A DNA stretch of 64,000 bases, taken from Aquipluma nitroreducens (GTDB lineage Bacteria > Bacteroidota > Bacteroidia > Bacteroidales > Prolixibacteraceae). A program made the position numbers and the translations under genes. A model generated the notes under the pieces. It was given only the letters and a program-made list of their open reading frames with translations, did not search any database and had not been told where the DNA came from. This document shows, one piece after another, positions 17,801 to 26,036 of the stretch. The stretch covers positions 4,207,501-4,271,500 of the forward strand of contig NZ_AP018694.1 in NCBI RefSeq assembly GCF_009689585.1, given 5' to 3'. The first letter of the stretch is position 1. Every line of letters starts with the position of its first letter.

Positions 17801-18217
17801 AAGTATAAAAATTTTGACCTGAATATCTTCATCCGTGGGGTGTTCGGCAACAAAATTTTCAATGCAACCCGTGCCGATTTGTTCCGTCCAAGTACAGCCA
17901 ATACGTCTAATATTCTTGTTGATGTGGCCAATGAATCGCCGACAGATATTAATGTGTATAAATACTCTTCCCGTTTCATCGAAAATGGTAGTTATGTTCG
18001 TCTCGATAATGCAACCTTGGGTTATAATTTTAAAAACCTGGGTAAATCGGTAAAGAACTTACGCTTATATGTATCAGGAAGTAACTTGTTTATCATTACT
18101 AAATATTCTGGTATCGATCCTGAAGTTGAGCAAGGCGGTATAGCACCAGGAGTTGATTCAAATAACTTTTATCCCAAAACACGCACGGTGTTGTTTGGTG
18201 TAAAAGCTTCTTTCTAA
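14888..18217 (+). CDS. SusC/RagA TonB-dependent transporter with STN signalling domain
   Basis: Outer-membrane oligosaccharide importer that also signals to FecR. N-terminal signal region to about residue 43, STN domain (about 50-120, TSIRDLFGYIEENSEFVFLYR), carboxypeptidase-D-like repeat (about 130-210, LSGTVKDVTGAPIPGATLLLKG), plug domain (IEEVVAVGYGKNSRKNLSSAV to about 340) and a 22-strand barrel ending in LFGVKASF. The 1109-residue length is typical. The STN domain plus the upstream sigma/FecR pair means substrate binding likely induces this operon. SusD follows after 23 bp. Confidence 0.96.
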   Translation: MKKKWLTGHPYGDSLKKLMRIMRLTILLLFGCMLTVSANSYAQKTRLDINLSNTSIRDLFGYIEENSEFVFLYRNEDFNVNKKVVVNLKDATINQILDEALRGENVSYDVYERQIVIRKAGDVIINSQQKRDLSGTVKDVTGAPIPGATLLLKGTTIGALTDLDGKFKISIPGDAKTLVVSFVGMKAQEIALAGLSQVNVILEEETVGIEEVVAVGYGKNSRKNLSSAVTSVKSDELNKGAISDVGQLLQGKVSGLNVSSSGDPTRGTTIIMRGASTINSSQSPFYVIDGVPGADISLVTPDDILSVDVLKDAAATSIYGNRATNGVIMITTKKGNKDNEQIAYNGYFGVESVSNNLDMMNSDQLRSFLTKNNMSFSPEDDKNANTNWQKTIQRSAAISQSHNVSYSGGTNRSTYIASITYIDKQGVLISSGQNRLVARMSIEQKAFNDKVKFGLNVTNSNVRNTKVPQRNTALLQAAKYLPVSKPKNDDGTYYENFNHSGYFNPLAIIQQADDDSKISTLLGNFTTEVILPLGLKYNLNIAYQKNTSLNGEYYNSYYATNYNSAQFYNNPDPPANHYIINFGSNGLASRSTYQSKNVILENFVTWNKEIGKHNINAVVGYSWQEDEKGDGFSANNTNFPVDDVSYRNLALGNYSSVNGFIVNFGDAYAYQKTRLISDFARLNYDFSNKYMVQASIRRDGSSVFGANKEWGYFPSVSLAWRIDQEGFMKSQSVFKDLKLRGSYGITGNSTGFDAYTAQFIVGPLGTYYYQGKQIYAYGPNKAANPDLEWEKTATGNLGLDFTVLNGKLSGYVEVYNKKTTGMIYSYSVNPVMVPAGSITANGGEMSNKGIELSLTATPVKTNDFSWTTNVNLSHNKNVIEKLTNNLFIGGDSVRITQPDGGGQTGSTLQILKEGRPIGQFFTLEYAGKNSAGISQYVAKDGSLTTNPEIGTDYHYMGSPQPKVLIGWTNDFKYKNFDLNIFIRGVFGNKIFNATRADLFRPSTANTSNILVDVANESPTDINVYKYSSRFIENGSYVRLDNATLGYNFKNLGKSVKNLRLYVSGSNLFIITKYSGIDPEVEQGGIAPGVDSNNFYPKTRTVLFGVKASF

Positions 18218-18240
18218 AAAAAATATAAATTTTGAGTACA

Positions 18241-19854
18241 ATGAAAAAACTAATAAAATACATTATTTTGCCGGCGCTTGTTGGTTTCATGGTATCGTGC
18301 AATGATATTGATGTGCCAATTACAACGCAGATGACACCTGATGTTTTCCCACAAAACGATGCCCAGTATGCTCAAACTGCCGGAGCTGTTTACTCGGTTT
18401 TCAGGGGAGAGTATGCACAAACACTTTTCTTTATGAGTACTATAAGTACTGACGAAGGTATTCTTCCAGCCAGAGGGGGAAACTGGTACGACAATGCCGG
18501 GTACATGAAGATGCATTACCATACGTGGGATAAAGATCATGGCGGTACAAACTCGCTATGGGATTGGCTTGAAAAAACAATTGGTGTTACAAACCAGGCC
18601 TATTATCTTTTGAATACTGTTATGCCCGAAGGTGATAATAAAAAAACTACCCTGTCTGAGCTAAGAATGATGAGGGCAATTTCGTACTTTACGATGATGG
18701 ATTTTTATGGTAATGTGCCACTGGATACTTTGTATGGAGATTTTACATCAAAATCCAATACGCCGAGAGCCGAAGTTTTTAAATACATCGAAACGGAAGT
18801 TAAAAAATCGATCAACAATCTGAGTGAAGAAACGGGTTCTGCTACGTACGGCCGGCCAACAAAATGGACAGCATACGCGCTATTAGCCAAAATGTATTTG
18901 AATGCTGAATACTATACTGGAACTGCTCGTTGGAACGATTGTATTGCGGCCTGCGATGCAGTAATCAACTCAGGTAAATTTGCTGTAGAACCTCGTTCAT
19001 CATACCTGAAAATGTTTTATCCGGATAACGGCCCGCAAATGAAAGAATTTATTTTTGCCGTTCCGTTTGATCCTTCAGGAAGCTCCTATCCTGGTACAAA
19101 CGGTATGATGTATCGTACACGTTACGATGTGCCGCGTTCAGAACGGGCAAAGTTTGGTCTGGCTTTTACACCAAGTGCCCCTATGAGTACTCTTCCTGAA
19201 TTCTATGCCAATTTTAATGACCCTGGAGATATTCGGAATGATCAGTGGCTTACAGGATTACAGTTTATGAATGATGGTGTGACTCCGGTTACAGTTACAA
19301 CAACAAAAAAAGGATATGATCAATTCTATACAGACGATGATGGTGGCGCTTCTTACACCTATCAGGTTAACCTGACACCTGATATTATTTATCGTCAGAA
19401 TCCTGATTTGTTTGATTGCGGTAACGACGAAATTGCCTGGAATATGGGTTACCGCAACATCAAATTTTATCCTGATAAGACCTCGACCAGCCGTAATCAG
19501 AACAATGATGTGCCATATCTTCGTTATTCCGATGTCGTTTTAATGAAAGCCGAAGCTATTCTTCGTGGTGGTACAACAACTGGAGGCCAAACTGCTTTAT
19601 CTCTGGTTAATATGATCAGGTCGAACCGCTCTACATCTGAAGCATGGACAAGTGTTAGTTTGGAAGATTTGTACAAAGAGCGTAGCCGTGAATTCGTTTA
19701 TGAATATTGGCACCGCAACGATATGATTCGTTTCGGAAAATTTGAAGGCAAATGGGGTTTCAAAACCAATGCTGACACTTATCGCCGGATCTTACCAATT
19801 CCAACCAACGCTACTAAACTGAATCCAAAATTAGTACAAAACCCAGGTTATTAA
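18241..19854 (+). CDS. RagB/SusD-family surface glycan-binding lipoprotein
   Basis: Lid and glycan-binding partner of the SusC upstream. The lipobox is VSC at about residue 20 from the ATG at 18241; an in-frame TTG nine bases earlier is less likely. The TPR-like SusD core shows LRMMRAISYFTMMDFYGNVPL, ALLAKMYLNAEYYTG and the C-terminal LYKERSREFVYEYWHRNDMIRFG and RRILPIPTNATKLNPKLVQNPGY. 537 residues is usual. A strong hairpin follows, so the GH28 gene probably has its own expression level. Confidence 0.95.
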   Translation: MKKLIKYIILPALVGFMVSCNDIDVPITTQMTPDVFPQNDAQYAQTAGAVYSVFRGEYAQTLFFMSTISTDEGILPARGGNWYDNAGYMKMHYHTWDKDHGGTNSLWDWLEKTIGVTNQAYYLLNTVMPEGDNKKTTLSELRMMRAISYFTMMDFYGNVPLDTLYGDFTSKSNTPRAEVFKYIETEVKKSINNLSEETGSATYGRPTKWTAYALLAKMYLNAEYYTGTARWNDCIAACDAVINSGKFAVEPRSSYLKMFYPDNGPQMKEFIFAVPFDPSGSSYPGTNGMMYRTRYDVPRSERAKFGLAFTPSAPMSTLPEFYANFNDPGDIRNDQWLTGLQFMNDGVTPVTVTTTKKGYDQFYTDDDGGASYTYQVNLTPDIIYRQNPDLFDCGNDEIAWNMGYRNIKFYPDKTSTSRNQNNDVPYLRYSDVVLMKAEAILRGGTTTGGQTALSLVNMIRSNRSTSEAWTSVSLEDLYKERSREFVYEYWHRNDMIRFGKFEGKWGFKTNADTYRRILPIPTNATKLNPKLVQNPGY

Positions 19855-19905
19855 TTTGTGATAATTGCATGTAGTATATTGGTTTAGAGAATGCAACAAA
19901 TAATC

Positions 19906-19945
19906 GAAGGAGAGGAAGGGTCAAATCTTCTTCTCCTTTATTAAT
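19906..19945 (+). terminator. terminator-like hairpin after susD
   Basis: AAGGAGAGGAAG pairs with CTTCTTCTCCTT (one G-U wobble, 8-nt loop), followed by TTATTAATT. It lies about 50 bp past the susD stop. Confidence 0.6.
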
Positions 19946-20070
19946 TAAGTAATACCTGATTAGAAACCAATAGAATATTGAGGCAAAACAACTTGAATAA
20001 TTCCAGTAAAATGAAACGAGCCATGAGTTATACCGACACACAAACGAGGATGACTAGGTGGCGAGTTCCC

Positions 20071-20099
20071 TGCCTGCCCAAAGGATTGTCAGGCGGGCA
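20071..20099. repeat. REP-like GC-rich inverted repeat
   Basis: TGCCTGCC and GGCGGGCA form an 8-bp stem (one G-U) with a 13-nt spacer in otherwise AT-rich DNA, 32 bp before the GH28 start. GC-rich TGCCTGCC-type palindromes are often dispersed in Bacteroidota genomes; only this one copy was noticed here. Confidence 0.35.
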
Positions 20100-20130
20100 T
20101 ATGCCATTAAAAAATACAAATTATAGACAT

Positions 20131-21660
20131 ATGAAATTTAGCCAATTAATAAGGAAAAATATACTTGTTTTAGCATTTCTGCCATCGATTGTTTTTGGTC
20201 AGCAAAAGCAAATCAATATCGTCGATTTGGGAGCTAAGGGCGACGGGGTAACTGATAACACCCTGATTATCCAGAAAGCCATTGACGAAGCCTCGGCTAG
20301 CGGTAACGGGAAAGTGATTGTTCCGGCAGGTACTTTCCTGACTGGTGTAATTCACGTCAAATCGAATGTGGAGATCAACCTCGCCGAAAATGCAGTTTGG
20401 CTGGGCAGCGCCAAACGAATCGATTACGGCGCGAAAGACGCTTCTCCATTGATTGTTGCTAAAGGTCAGCATGATTTTTCGATAACAGGGAAAGGAGTAA
20501 TCGACGGCAATGGCAAAGAACTGATCAAGGATATTTACGCGATGCTGAATGCTGGAACACTGGAAGATTCGGAATGGCAAACCTACAATCCGTGGAACCA
20601 GAAGCGGCCCGAAGAGCGTAACCGCCCAAAGATTATTCTGTTTCAGAATTGCGATTCTATACGGGTGAAAGGGATTACCATTAAAAACGGATTGATGTGG
20701 GTTCAGGATTACCGCAGTTGCACCAATGTAACCATCGATAACATAAAAGTGCGGAGTACAACTTTTCTGAATAACGACGGGATCGACATTACCGACAGTA
20801 AAAATGTACGCATAACCAATTGCGATATCGATTGTGCTGACGATGGTATTTGCCTGAAATCGTCGCTTCGAAACGAAGGCTGCGAGAATGTGTATGTGGC
20901 CAATTGCCGGGTTCGTTCGAGCGCCAGCGCACTGAAACTTGGAACGGCTTCATGGGGCGGGTTCAGGAATATTACCATTCGCGACATTACGGTATACGAT
21001 ACTTATCGCTCGGCCATTGCTATCGAGGCGGTTGATGGCGGAATTCTGGAGGATGTTGATGTGCAAAATATTAAGGCTACCAATACCGGCAATGCTATTT
21101 TCATCCGATTGGGGCACCGCAACGCTGATGCGGTAATTAGCCAATTGCGCCGTGTACATATTGCCAATGTTAAAGTTGAAATTCCATTGGGCAAACCAGA
21201 CAAAGGTTATCCTGAAGAAGGTCCGATTGTGAGGTATCCGCATAATGTATTTCCATCTTCTGTTTCTGGATTTGACGGTCATCCGGTTGAGGATGTCACG
21301 CTTGAAAATGTTGAAGTGATTTACGAAGGCGGCGGAAACACACAAGTCGCCAGCTTACCCATTGACTCACTTTCAAAAATTCCGGAGCAAATTGCCGAAT
21401 ATCCTGAGTTTTCTATGTTTGGTGAATTGCCTGCATGGGCTTTTTATGTTCGCCATGTTAATAGTCTGAAATTGAAAAATATATCGGTAAATGCCAAAAA
21501 TAGCGACTACCGGTCGGCCTTTGTTTTTGATGATGTGGTAGGTTTGGAGATGGGAAAAATCAAAATCGAAGAAAACGATTCCAATCCGCAAATTATCATG
21601 AAGAGAGTGACGGAAAGATCAATAGATATTGATAACAACATGAAAAAAGAGATTCGCTAA
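20131..21660 (+). CDS. glycoside hydrolase family 28-like (polygalacturonase-type) enzyme
   Basis: Exported right-handed beta-helix enzyme expected to cleave galacturonan or rhamnogalacturonan. A signal peptide ends at VFGQ; I start at the Met of MKFSQLIRKN, since the 51-codon extension has no signal and contains the GC-rich repeat. The fold begins with DLGAKGDGVTDNT. Catalytic-type motifs are NNDGID (about 214-219) and CADDGICLKS (about 234-243). The classical G-H-G is replaced by LGTASWGG (about 269-276), as in divergent subfamilies. It is downstream of SusD and gives the first locus its pectin character. Confidence 0.85.
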   Translation: MKFSQLIRKNILVLAFLPSIVFGQQKQINIVDLGAKGDGVTDNTLIIQKAIDEASASGNGKVIVPAGTFLTGVIHVKSNVEINLAENAVWLGSAKRIDYGAKDASPLIVAKGQHDFSITGKGVIDGNGKELIKDIYAMLNAGTLEDSEWQTYNPWNQKRPEERNRPKIILFQNCDSIRVKGITIKNGLMWVQDYRSCTNVTIDNIKVRSTTFLNNDGIDITDSKNVRITNCDIDCADDGICLKSSLRNEGCENVYVANCRVRSSASALKLGTASWGGFRNITIRDITVYDTYRSAIAIEAVDGGILEDVDVQNIKATNTGNAIFIRLGHRNADAVISQLRRVHIANVKVEIPLGKPDKGYPEEGPIVRYPHNVFPSSVSGFDGHPVEDVTLENVEVIYEGGGNTQVASLPIDSLSKIPEQIAEYPEFSMFGELPAWAFYVRHVNSLKLKNISVNAKNSDYRSAFVFDDVVGLEMGKIKIEENDSNPQIIMKRVTERSIDIDNNMKKEIR

Positions 21661-21738
21661 GAACAAGTTTGTTGGTTTAGGAAAGTTCCTTCTTGGTTGA
21701 GGGAATGGAATTAAGATCAGACATCGTTCTGGCCTTTT

Positions 21739-22386
21739 CTATTGCCTGACAAATGAGTTTCCCAGTATTTCGAGTGCCGACGGCCCTTCGTTGAACAACA
21801 AATCGAGAATACTTAAATCGGGAACGAACCCAAATTTTTCGGCGAAAACCTGGGTATAAGGTTCTGCCATGAAATGTGGATCAGGATTAATTAAATGAGT
21901 TTTCGGACTGATTTGTTCCCTGAAATTCAGGCAATTTTCAGGAACTTGTTCGAAATCTTCTGTCAGGTTTAAACTGACCGTAATTTCAAGAATCTCCAAA
22001 ATAGTTTCGGTGATTTGCTGATTGAAATCAAACAGGAATTCATGTTTTTTTCGGAAGAACATTTCAACGTCGTCGGCATAGTATTCGAAGAAAGGGGAGG
22101 AGTTGTAGGCTGAGAAGATGGTTCGCCAGTGGTTTCGCTGCCATTCTTCGTCGTAAGCAATCCGCAAATCTTTGATTCTTATTTTTTGCTGTCGTCCTTT
22201 CTCAACCGGAACGATTAGCGAAATGGGACCGTTGTCACCCAAAATAACCGTACGGTTCCGGTATGTTTGTTTGACGAAATTTTCGTGCTGCTCAATGTAA
22301 ATTTCAGGATAAACAGCCAGTTTTGAAAAATACCTGACTGGCGCAAAATATGCTGTACTCAGCAGAATTCCGGTATATTGTGTCAT
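21739..22386 (-). CDS. WbqC family protein
   Basis: Member of the WbqC-like family found near polysaccharide and housekeeping loci; the biochemical role is not established. Recognised from the N-terminal LLSTAYFAPVRYFSKL, ENFVKQTYRNRTVI, a PV.KGR segment, NHWRTIFSAYNSSPFFEYY and FEQVPENCLNFREQISPK. 215 residues fits Bacteroidota members. It follows the LapA-like gene after 2 bp, downstream of lepB and dapB on the same strand, an order I recall as common in this phylum. Confidence 0.82.
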   Translation of the reverse strand: MTQYTGILLSTAYFAPVRYFSKLAVYPEIYIEQHENFVKQTYRNRTVILGDNGPISLIVPVEKGRQQKIRIKDLRIAYDEEWQRNHWRTIFSAYNSSPFFEYYADDVEMFFRKKHEFLFDFNQQITETILEILEITVSLNLTEDFEQVPENCLNFREQISPKTHLINPDPHFMAEPYTQVFAEKFGFVPDLSILDLLFNEGPSALEILGNSFVRQ

Positions 22387-22388
22387 TC

Positions 22389-22718
22389 TTATTCGTTAAA
22401 AAAACCACCTTTGTAGTCGCTGCCCATACTCACACCCTCCGAATCAACAACTTCATCTTTATCGGCCACTATTTCTTCACTCTTTTCAAGTTCACGGACT
22501 ACTTTTTTGAGATCTCTTCTCAATTTAATGATAGTTGGAAGTTGTATCATCATGGATAATAAAAACCCAAAAATAAGTCCGAAGAGCAAAACATAAACCA
22601 CTGGAACATCCTTCATTTCCCAATGGATAAATTTGATGTTCAGCAGCAATTGGTTCTGGACAGTAAAAATGACCAGCAGCACCGTGAGAATTAAAAACGT
22701 AATAACTTTCCAGGACAT
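22389..22718 (-). CDS. LapA-domain (DUF1049-like) membrane protein
   Basis: Small inner-membrane protein of about 109 residues. Two hydrophobic segments (WKVITFLILTVLLVIFTVQN and VVYVLLFGLIFGFLLSMM) flank a short loop with the LapA-like NIKFIHWEMKDVPV stretch, followed by a charged coiled-coil-like helix (LRRDLKKVVRELEKSEE) and an acidic tail. I start at the Met of MSWKVITF, 21 bp downstream of a strong -7 box; upstream codons in frame would overlap the promoter. E. coli LapA/LapB regulate LPS; no such role is shown here. Confidence 0.75.
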   Translation of the reverse strand: MSWKVITFLILTVLLVIFTVQNQLLLNIKFIHWEMKDVPVVYVLLFGLIFGFLLSMMIQLPTIIKLRRDLKKVVRELEKSEEIVADKDEVVDSEGVSMGSDYKGGFFNE

Positions 22719-22738
22719 GGGATTTGTATTATCTGCTA

Positions 22739-22770
22739 CAAAAGTAACTAAAAGCCTGATAGAGAACAAA
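22739..22770 (-). promoter_or_regulatory. promoter of the LapA-like/WbqC operon
   Basis: Minus-strand TACTTTTG (plus 22739-22746) and TTTG (plus 22767-22770) with 20 nt between: a near-consensus Bacteroidota promoter, about 20 bp upstream of the ATG at 22718. It fixes that start choice. Confidence 0.7.
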
Positions 22771-22822
22771 TGAGTTCGGCTTTGGTTTTACTGGTTTTTA
22801 TAGGAGCAATATTTTATAAACG

Positions 22823-22856
22823 AAAAAGGATAACTTTTGAGGTTATCCTTTTTTAC
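22823..22856 (-). terminator. terminator of lepB
   Basis: AAAAGGATAAC and GTTATCCTTTT form a perfect 11-bp stem with a 7-nt loop, 17 bp past the lepB stop, with T-rich sequence on both strands. Confidence 0.85.
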
Positions 22857-22872
22857 GTTATAGGTTTGATTT

Positions 22873-24213
22873 CTAATGAACAAACGAGAACAAACGGCTC
22901 CAGCGAATTTTGTTGTAGAACGGTTGATCTTTGTCCAACGAAAGCCAGATGAATACTGCTTTCCCAACAATGTGGTCTTCAGGAACAAAACCCCAATAGC
23001 GCGAGTCAGCCGAATTGTTGCGGTTGTCGCCCATCATCCAGTAATAATCCATTTTGAAGGTATAGCTGTCGGCAACCGAGCCGTTAATGTAAATGGTACT
23101 GTCTTTTACTATGAGGTCGTTTTCTTCGTATAAGTCGATAATGCGCTCATACAATGGCAGGTTGTCCAAGGTGAGTTTCACCGTTTGACCTTTTTTCGGA
23201 ATTTCGAGCGGCCCGAAATTATCCACATTCCAAGGGTACTTATTGCTGAATGGGAAAATGTTCTGATCCCAGTTTCCGGCAGGTACCACTGTTGGTTGAA
23301 GCGATTTTACATTTTTCAAGGCCTTCAGCTTCTGTTCGTTTTCAAGCGTTAATGGAAACAGATATTGCGTATTTGATATCACATGACGATCATCTTCAGC
23401 AATATTCATTTGCTCCAACATCCGTTTGTTCAAACCGGTTCCGTCGGTGGTTACAATGCTTTCGCGCTGCATTCCGGGGAAATGAGTCTGCTCTTTACCA
23501 TTTACATAAAGTTGTCCGCCTTTCAGCTCAATCACATCACCGGCAATACCCACGCACCGTTTGATGTAATTTTCGCGTTTATCAACCGGACGGGCAATGA
23601 TTTCGCCAAATGTTTCCTTTTCGTCCCAAACACGTTTCCGGCCATAATTGCGAACCAACGAATAATAGCTTTGGTTCTGAACATTCACGGCGACGGTATC
23701 ACCTTCGGGAAAATTGAAAACCACCACATCGTTGTTTTTTACTTTTCCAAAACCAGCAATTCGTTTGTACGGATTTTTGATCCACTCGACGTACGATTTC
23801 TGGGTTTTCGAGAAAGGCATGGTGTGATGCACAAACGGGAATGAAAGCGGTGTATTTGGAAGTTTTGGACCGTATGAGGTTTTGCTTACAAACAGGTAAT
23901 CGCCAATCAGCATCGATTTTTCCATCGAGGAAGTTGGAATGGTGTAGGCTTCGATGAAAAACATACGGATGAAGGTGGCCGCAATTACCGCAAAGATAAT
24001 GGCATCAACCCATTCAACTACTTTTGTTTGTTTTCCGTCGGGAGTATTTTTCTTTTTCCAGAAAGCCCAGTGTACTTTTTTCGAAATGTAAATATCGAAA
24101 ATTACGGCAAGGCCGATCAGCCACAAATAGCTTTCGATCCAGATTACCCATAGCAAGTATATAAATCCAACAAGGGCAAACTTGAACCATTTGTTTGAAA
24201 GTAATTCCTTCAT
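22873..24213 (-). CDS. lepB: signal peptidase I
   Basis: Inner-membrane S26 peptidase that removes signal peptides from exported proteins. N-terminal hydrophobic segments (about residues 8-45 and 68-90) precede the catalytic serine in IPTSSMEKSMLIGDYLFVSK; the general-base Lys is in YIKRCVGIAGD. The conserved GDNRNNSADSRYWGFVPEDHIVGKA box closes the fold. At 446 residues it is longer than the E. coli enzyme because of an insert of about 130 residues between the Lys box and the GDNR box, usual for Bacteroidota. It follows dapB after 12 bp. Confidence 0.96.
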   Translation of the reverse strand: MKELLSNKWFKFALVGFIYLLWVIWIESYLWLIGLAVIFDIYISKKVHWAFWKKKNTPDGKQTKVVEWVDAIIFAVIAATFIRMFFIEAYTIPTSSMEKSMLIGDYLFVSKTSYGPKLPNTPLSFPFVHHTMPFSKTQKSYVEWIKNPYKRIAGFGKVKNNDVVVFNFPEGDTVAVNVQNQSYYSLVRNYGRKRVWDEKETFGEIIARPVDKRENYIKRCVGIAGDVIELKGGQLYVNGKEQTHFPGMQRESIVTTDGTGLNKRMLEQMNIAEDDRHVISNTQYLFPLTLENEQKLKALKNVKSLQPTVVPAGNWDQNIFPFSNKYPWNVDNFGPLEIPKKGQTVKLTLDNLPLYERIIDLYEENDLIVKDSTIYINGSVADSYTFKMDYYWMMGDNRNNSADSRYWGFVPEDHIVGKAVFIWLSLDKDQPFYNKIRWSRLFSFVH

Positions 24214-24225
24214 TTTTATAGTATT

Positions 24226-24942
24226 TTAAAGATTTAGCAAATCATTCATCGACAAAATTCCTTTTTTGCCGAAACTGTATTCGGCAGCTAAAACAGCTCC
24301 GAAAGCAAGTCCTTTTCGGTTTTTTGCACAATGGGTTATTTCAATGTAATCAACTTCCGAATCGTAATTGATGATGTGTGTGCCGGGAACCTGACCTTCG
24401 CGTTCCGAAATAATACCAATTTCGTCGGCAAGCCCAGTGGTATGATTAACCCATGATTTTTTAGTTGAAATATTTTCGATAATTCCTTCGGCAAGAGTTA
24501 TGGCAGTGCCGCTAGGCGCATCCAGCTTTTGGGTATGATGAATTTCCGTCATTTCAACCGAATATTCAGGGTGGTTAGCCATTAGTTCTGCTAGTTTTTT
24601 ATTTAGTGCAAAAAAGATATTCACTCCCAGACTGAAATTCGAAGTATAGAAGAAAGTCCCATTCAAATCCTTACACAATTGATACACTTCTGCCTGTTTT
24701 TCAAGCCAACCGGTCGTTCCACTAACTACCGGAATTCCAGCTTCGAAACATAACTTGTAATTGGCTGTGGCCGAAGCAGGCGTGGTGAATTCAATCGCAA
24801 CATCTGCTTTTTTCAGATTGGTCAAATTCAAATCTTCTGGGTTGGTAATATCAATTTTCAATACTATTTCGTGTCCGCGGTTAAGAGCTATTTTTTCGAT
24901 CTCTTTCCCCATCTTTCCGTAACCGATTAATGCAATCTTCAT
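24226..24942 (-). CDS. dapB: 4-hydroxy-tetrahydrodipicolinate reductase
   Basis: Lysine/diaminopimelate biosynthesis, second committed step. The Rossmann start is IALIGYGKMGKEIEK, the NAD(P) region includes EFTTPA and VSGTTGWL, and the catalytic region has EIHHTQKLDAPSGTAITLAE, the family signature. 238 residues is short but normal for Bacteroidota. It is the first gene of a dapB-lepB unit with a clear -7 box 27 bp upstream. Confidence 0.96.
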   Translation of the reverse strand: MKIALIGYGKMGKEIEKIALNRGHEIVLKIDITNPEDLNLTNLKKADVAIEFTTPASATANYKLCFEAGIPVVSGTTGWLEKQAEVYQLCKDLNGTFFYTSNFSLGVNIFFALNKKLAELMANHPEYSVEMTEIHHTQKLDAPSGTAITLAEGIIENISTKKSWVNHTTGLADEIGIISEREGQVPGTHIINYDSEVDYIEITHCAKNRKGLAFGAVLAAEYSFGKKGILSMNDLLNL

Positions 24943-24968
24943 TCTTAGTAGTTCTAATTTTGGGTCAA

Positions 24969-24976
24969 CAAAGATA
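24969..24976 (-). promoter_or_regulatory. -7 box of the dapB-lepB operon
   Basis: Minus-strand TATCTTTG matches TAnnTTTG; the ATG is 27 bp downstream. No lysine riboswitch-like structure is seen in the short leader. Confidence 0.5.
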
Positions 24977-25171
24977 TAAAATCAAGGCTAATATAGTGAT
25001 ACATGGAAAAGGAATCTGATTTTTTCGATAAACGTGCTTCCTGTTCCGGTAAACACTACTGTTTGGCTTTTATTCACTTGTTTGATAGCGCTTCAAAATT
25101 CCATCTTTTTAGGTCTCTGGTGTTATTTTCTGATTACATTCGTGATTGAAAATGAAACTGAATGACATCTT

Positions 25172-25996
25172 ATGTTAAAACTTGTTGCAACTGATTTGGA
25201 CGGAACTTTTTTGAAGAACGACAAGTCAATTTCCAAAGAGAATATTGATATGCTTCACTCTTTAGGTAAAAATGGTATTGTGCGGGTAATTGCCACTGGT
25301 CGAAACCTTAAAAAGACCATTGAGGTTATTCCTTCGGAAATTCCATTCGATTACATCGTTTTTTCTTCCGGGGCCGGAGTGTATGATTCAAAAAACAGTA
25401 AGCTGCTGTATCATAAAAATCTGAGTAAAGTAGTTGTCCAGCAGTTGGTTGATTTTTTGGTTGAAAACGATCTCAATTTTCACCTTTTTAAGCCTGTTCC
25501 GGAGAACCATAACTGTTGGTATCATCGCGGAAGTGTTACATGTTCCGAATTTGAGAGCTATTTTGAATATCTCCGGTCGCATTCAGAACCATTACCGCAC
25601 AACAAGCTAATCAATTCAGAAGCTTGTCAGTTTCTGGTTGTTTTCCCGAACAATTTAGAGCGTTTCTTGTCTCTTAAAAGTGCTATTGAGAATCAATTTC
25701 AGGAGGTGAAAGTGGTTCGTACAAGCTCGCCATTGGAAACCGGGTACATTTGGATGGAAATTTTTCATCAGTCGGTCTCGAAAGGGAATGGGGTTAAATT
25801 TGTTTGTGATGTTTTAAATATTGAACATGAATTTACATTAGGTATCGGCAACGATTTCAACGATTTAGACTTACTGGAGTTTACCAATTATTCATACATC
25901 GTTGAAAACGGACCTGATGAAATGAAAAATCGCTTTTTGTTGGCCAGTTCGAACGAAGAAAATGCTTTTGCAAGAGCCATCGAAAAACACTTATAA
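25172..25996 (+). CDS. Cof-type HAD-IIB hydrolase
   Basis: Cytosolic sugar-phosphate phosphatase-like enzyme. Motif I is ATDLDGTFLKND, motif II has RVIATGRNLKKT, the type IIB cap lies between about residues 85 and 185, the motif III Lys is in SKGNGVKFVCD, and motif IV is GIGNDFNDLDLLE. All catalytic residues are present and the 274 residues are standard. The natural substrate is unknown. The M16 peptidase gene follows after 40 bp and may be co-transcribed. Confidence 0.92.
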   Translation: MLKLVATDLDGTFLKNDKSISKENIDMLHSLGKNGIVRVIATGRNLKKTIEVIPSEIPFDYIVFSSGAGVYDSKNSKLLYHKNLSKVVVQQLVDFLVENDLNFHLFKPVPENHNCWYHRGSVTCSEFESYFEYLRSHSEPLPHNKLINSEACQFLVVFPNNLERFLSLKSAIENQFQEVKVVRTSSPLETGYIWMEIFHQSVSKGNGVKFVCDVLNIEHEFTLGIGNDFNDLDLLEFTNYSYIVENGPDEMKNRFLLASSNEENAFARAIEKHL

Positions 25997-26036
25997 GAAA
26001 CAGAAAACAGTTTAGAAACAGTAAAACACATTAAAA

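Noticed and set aside
19978-20130. N-terminal extension of the GH28 protein from a TTG at 19978
   Set aside because: It runs through a GC-rich repeat, is polar, and would bury a good signal peptide 52 residues inside the protein.
22770-22952. A 60-codon frame divergent from the LapA-like gene
   Set aside because: It overlaps the lepB terminator and the lepB 3' end on the opposite strand and has no protein-like features.
24943-25171. Possible lysine riboswitch before dapB
   Set aside because: The -7 box is 27 bp from the start codon, leaving no room for the aptamer.
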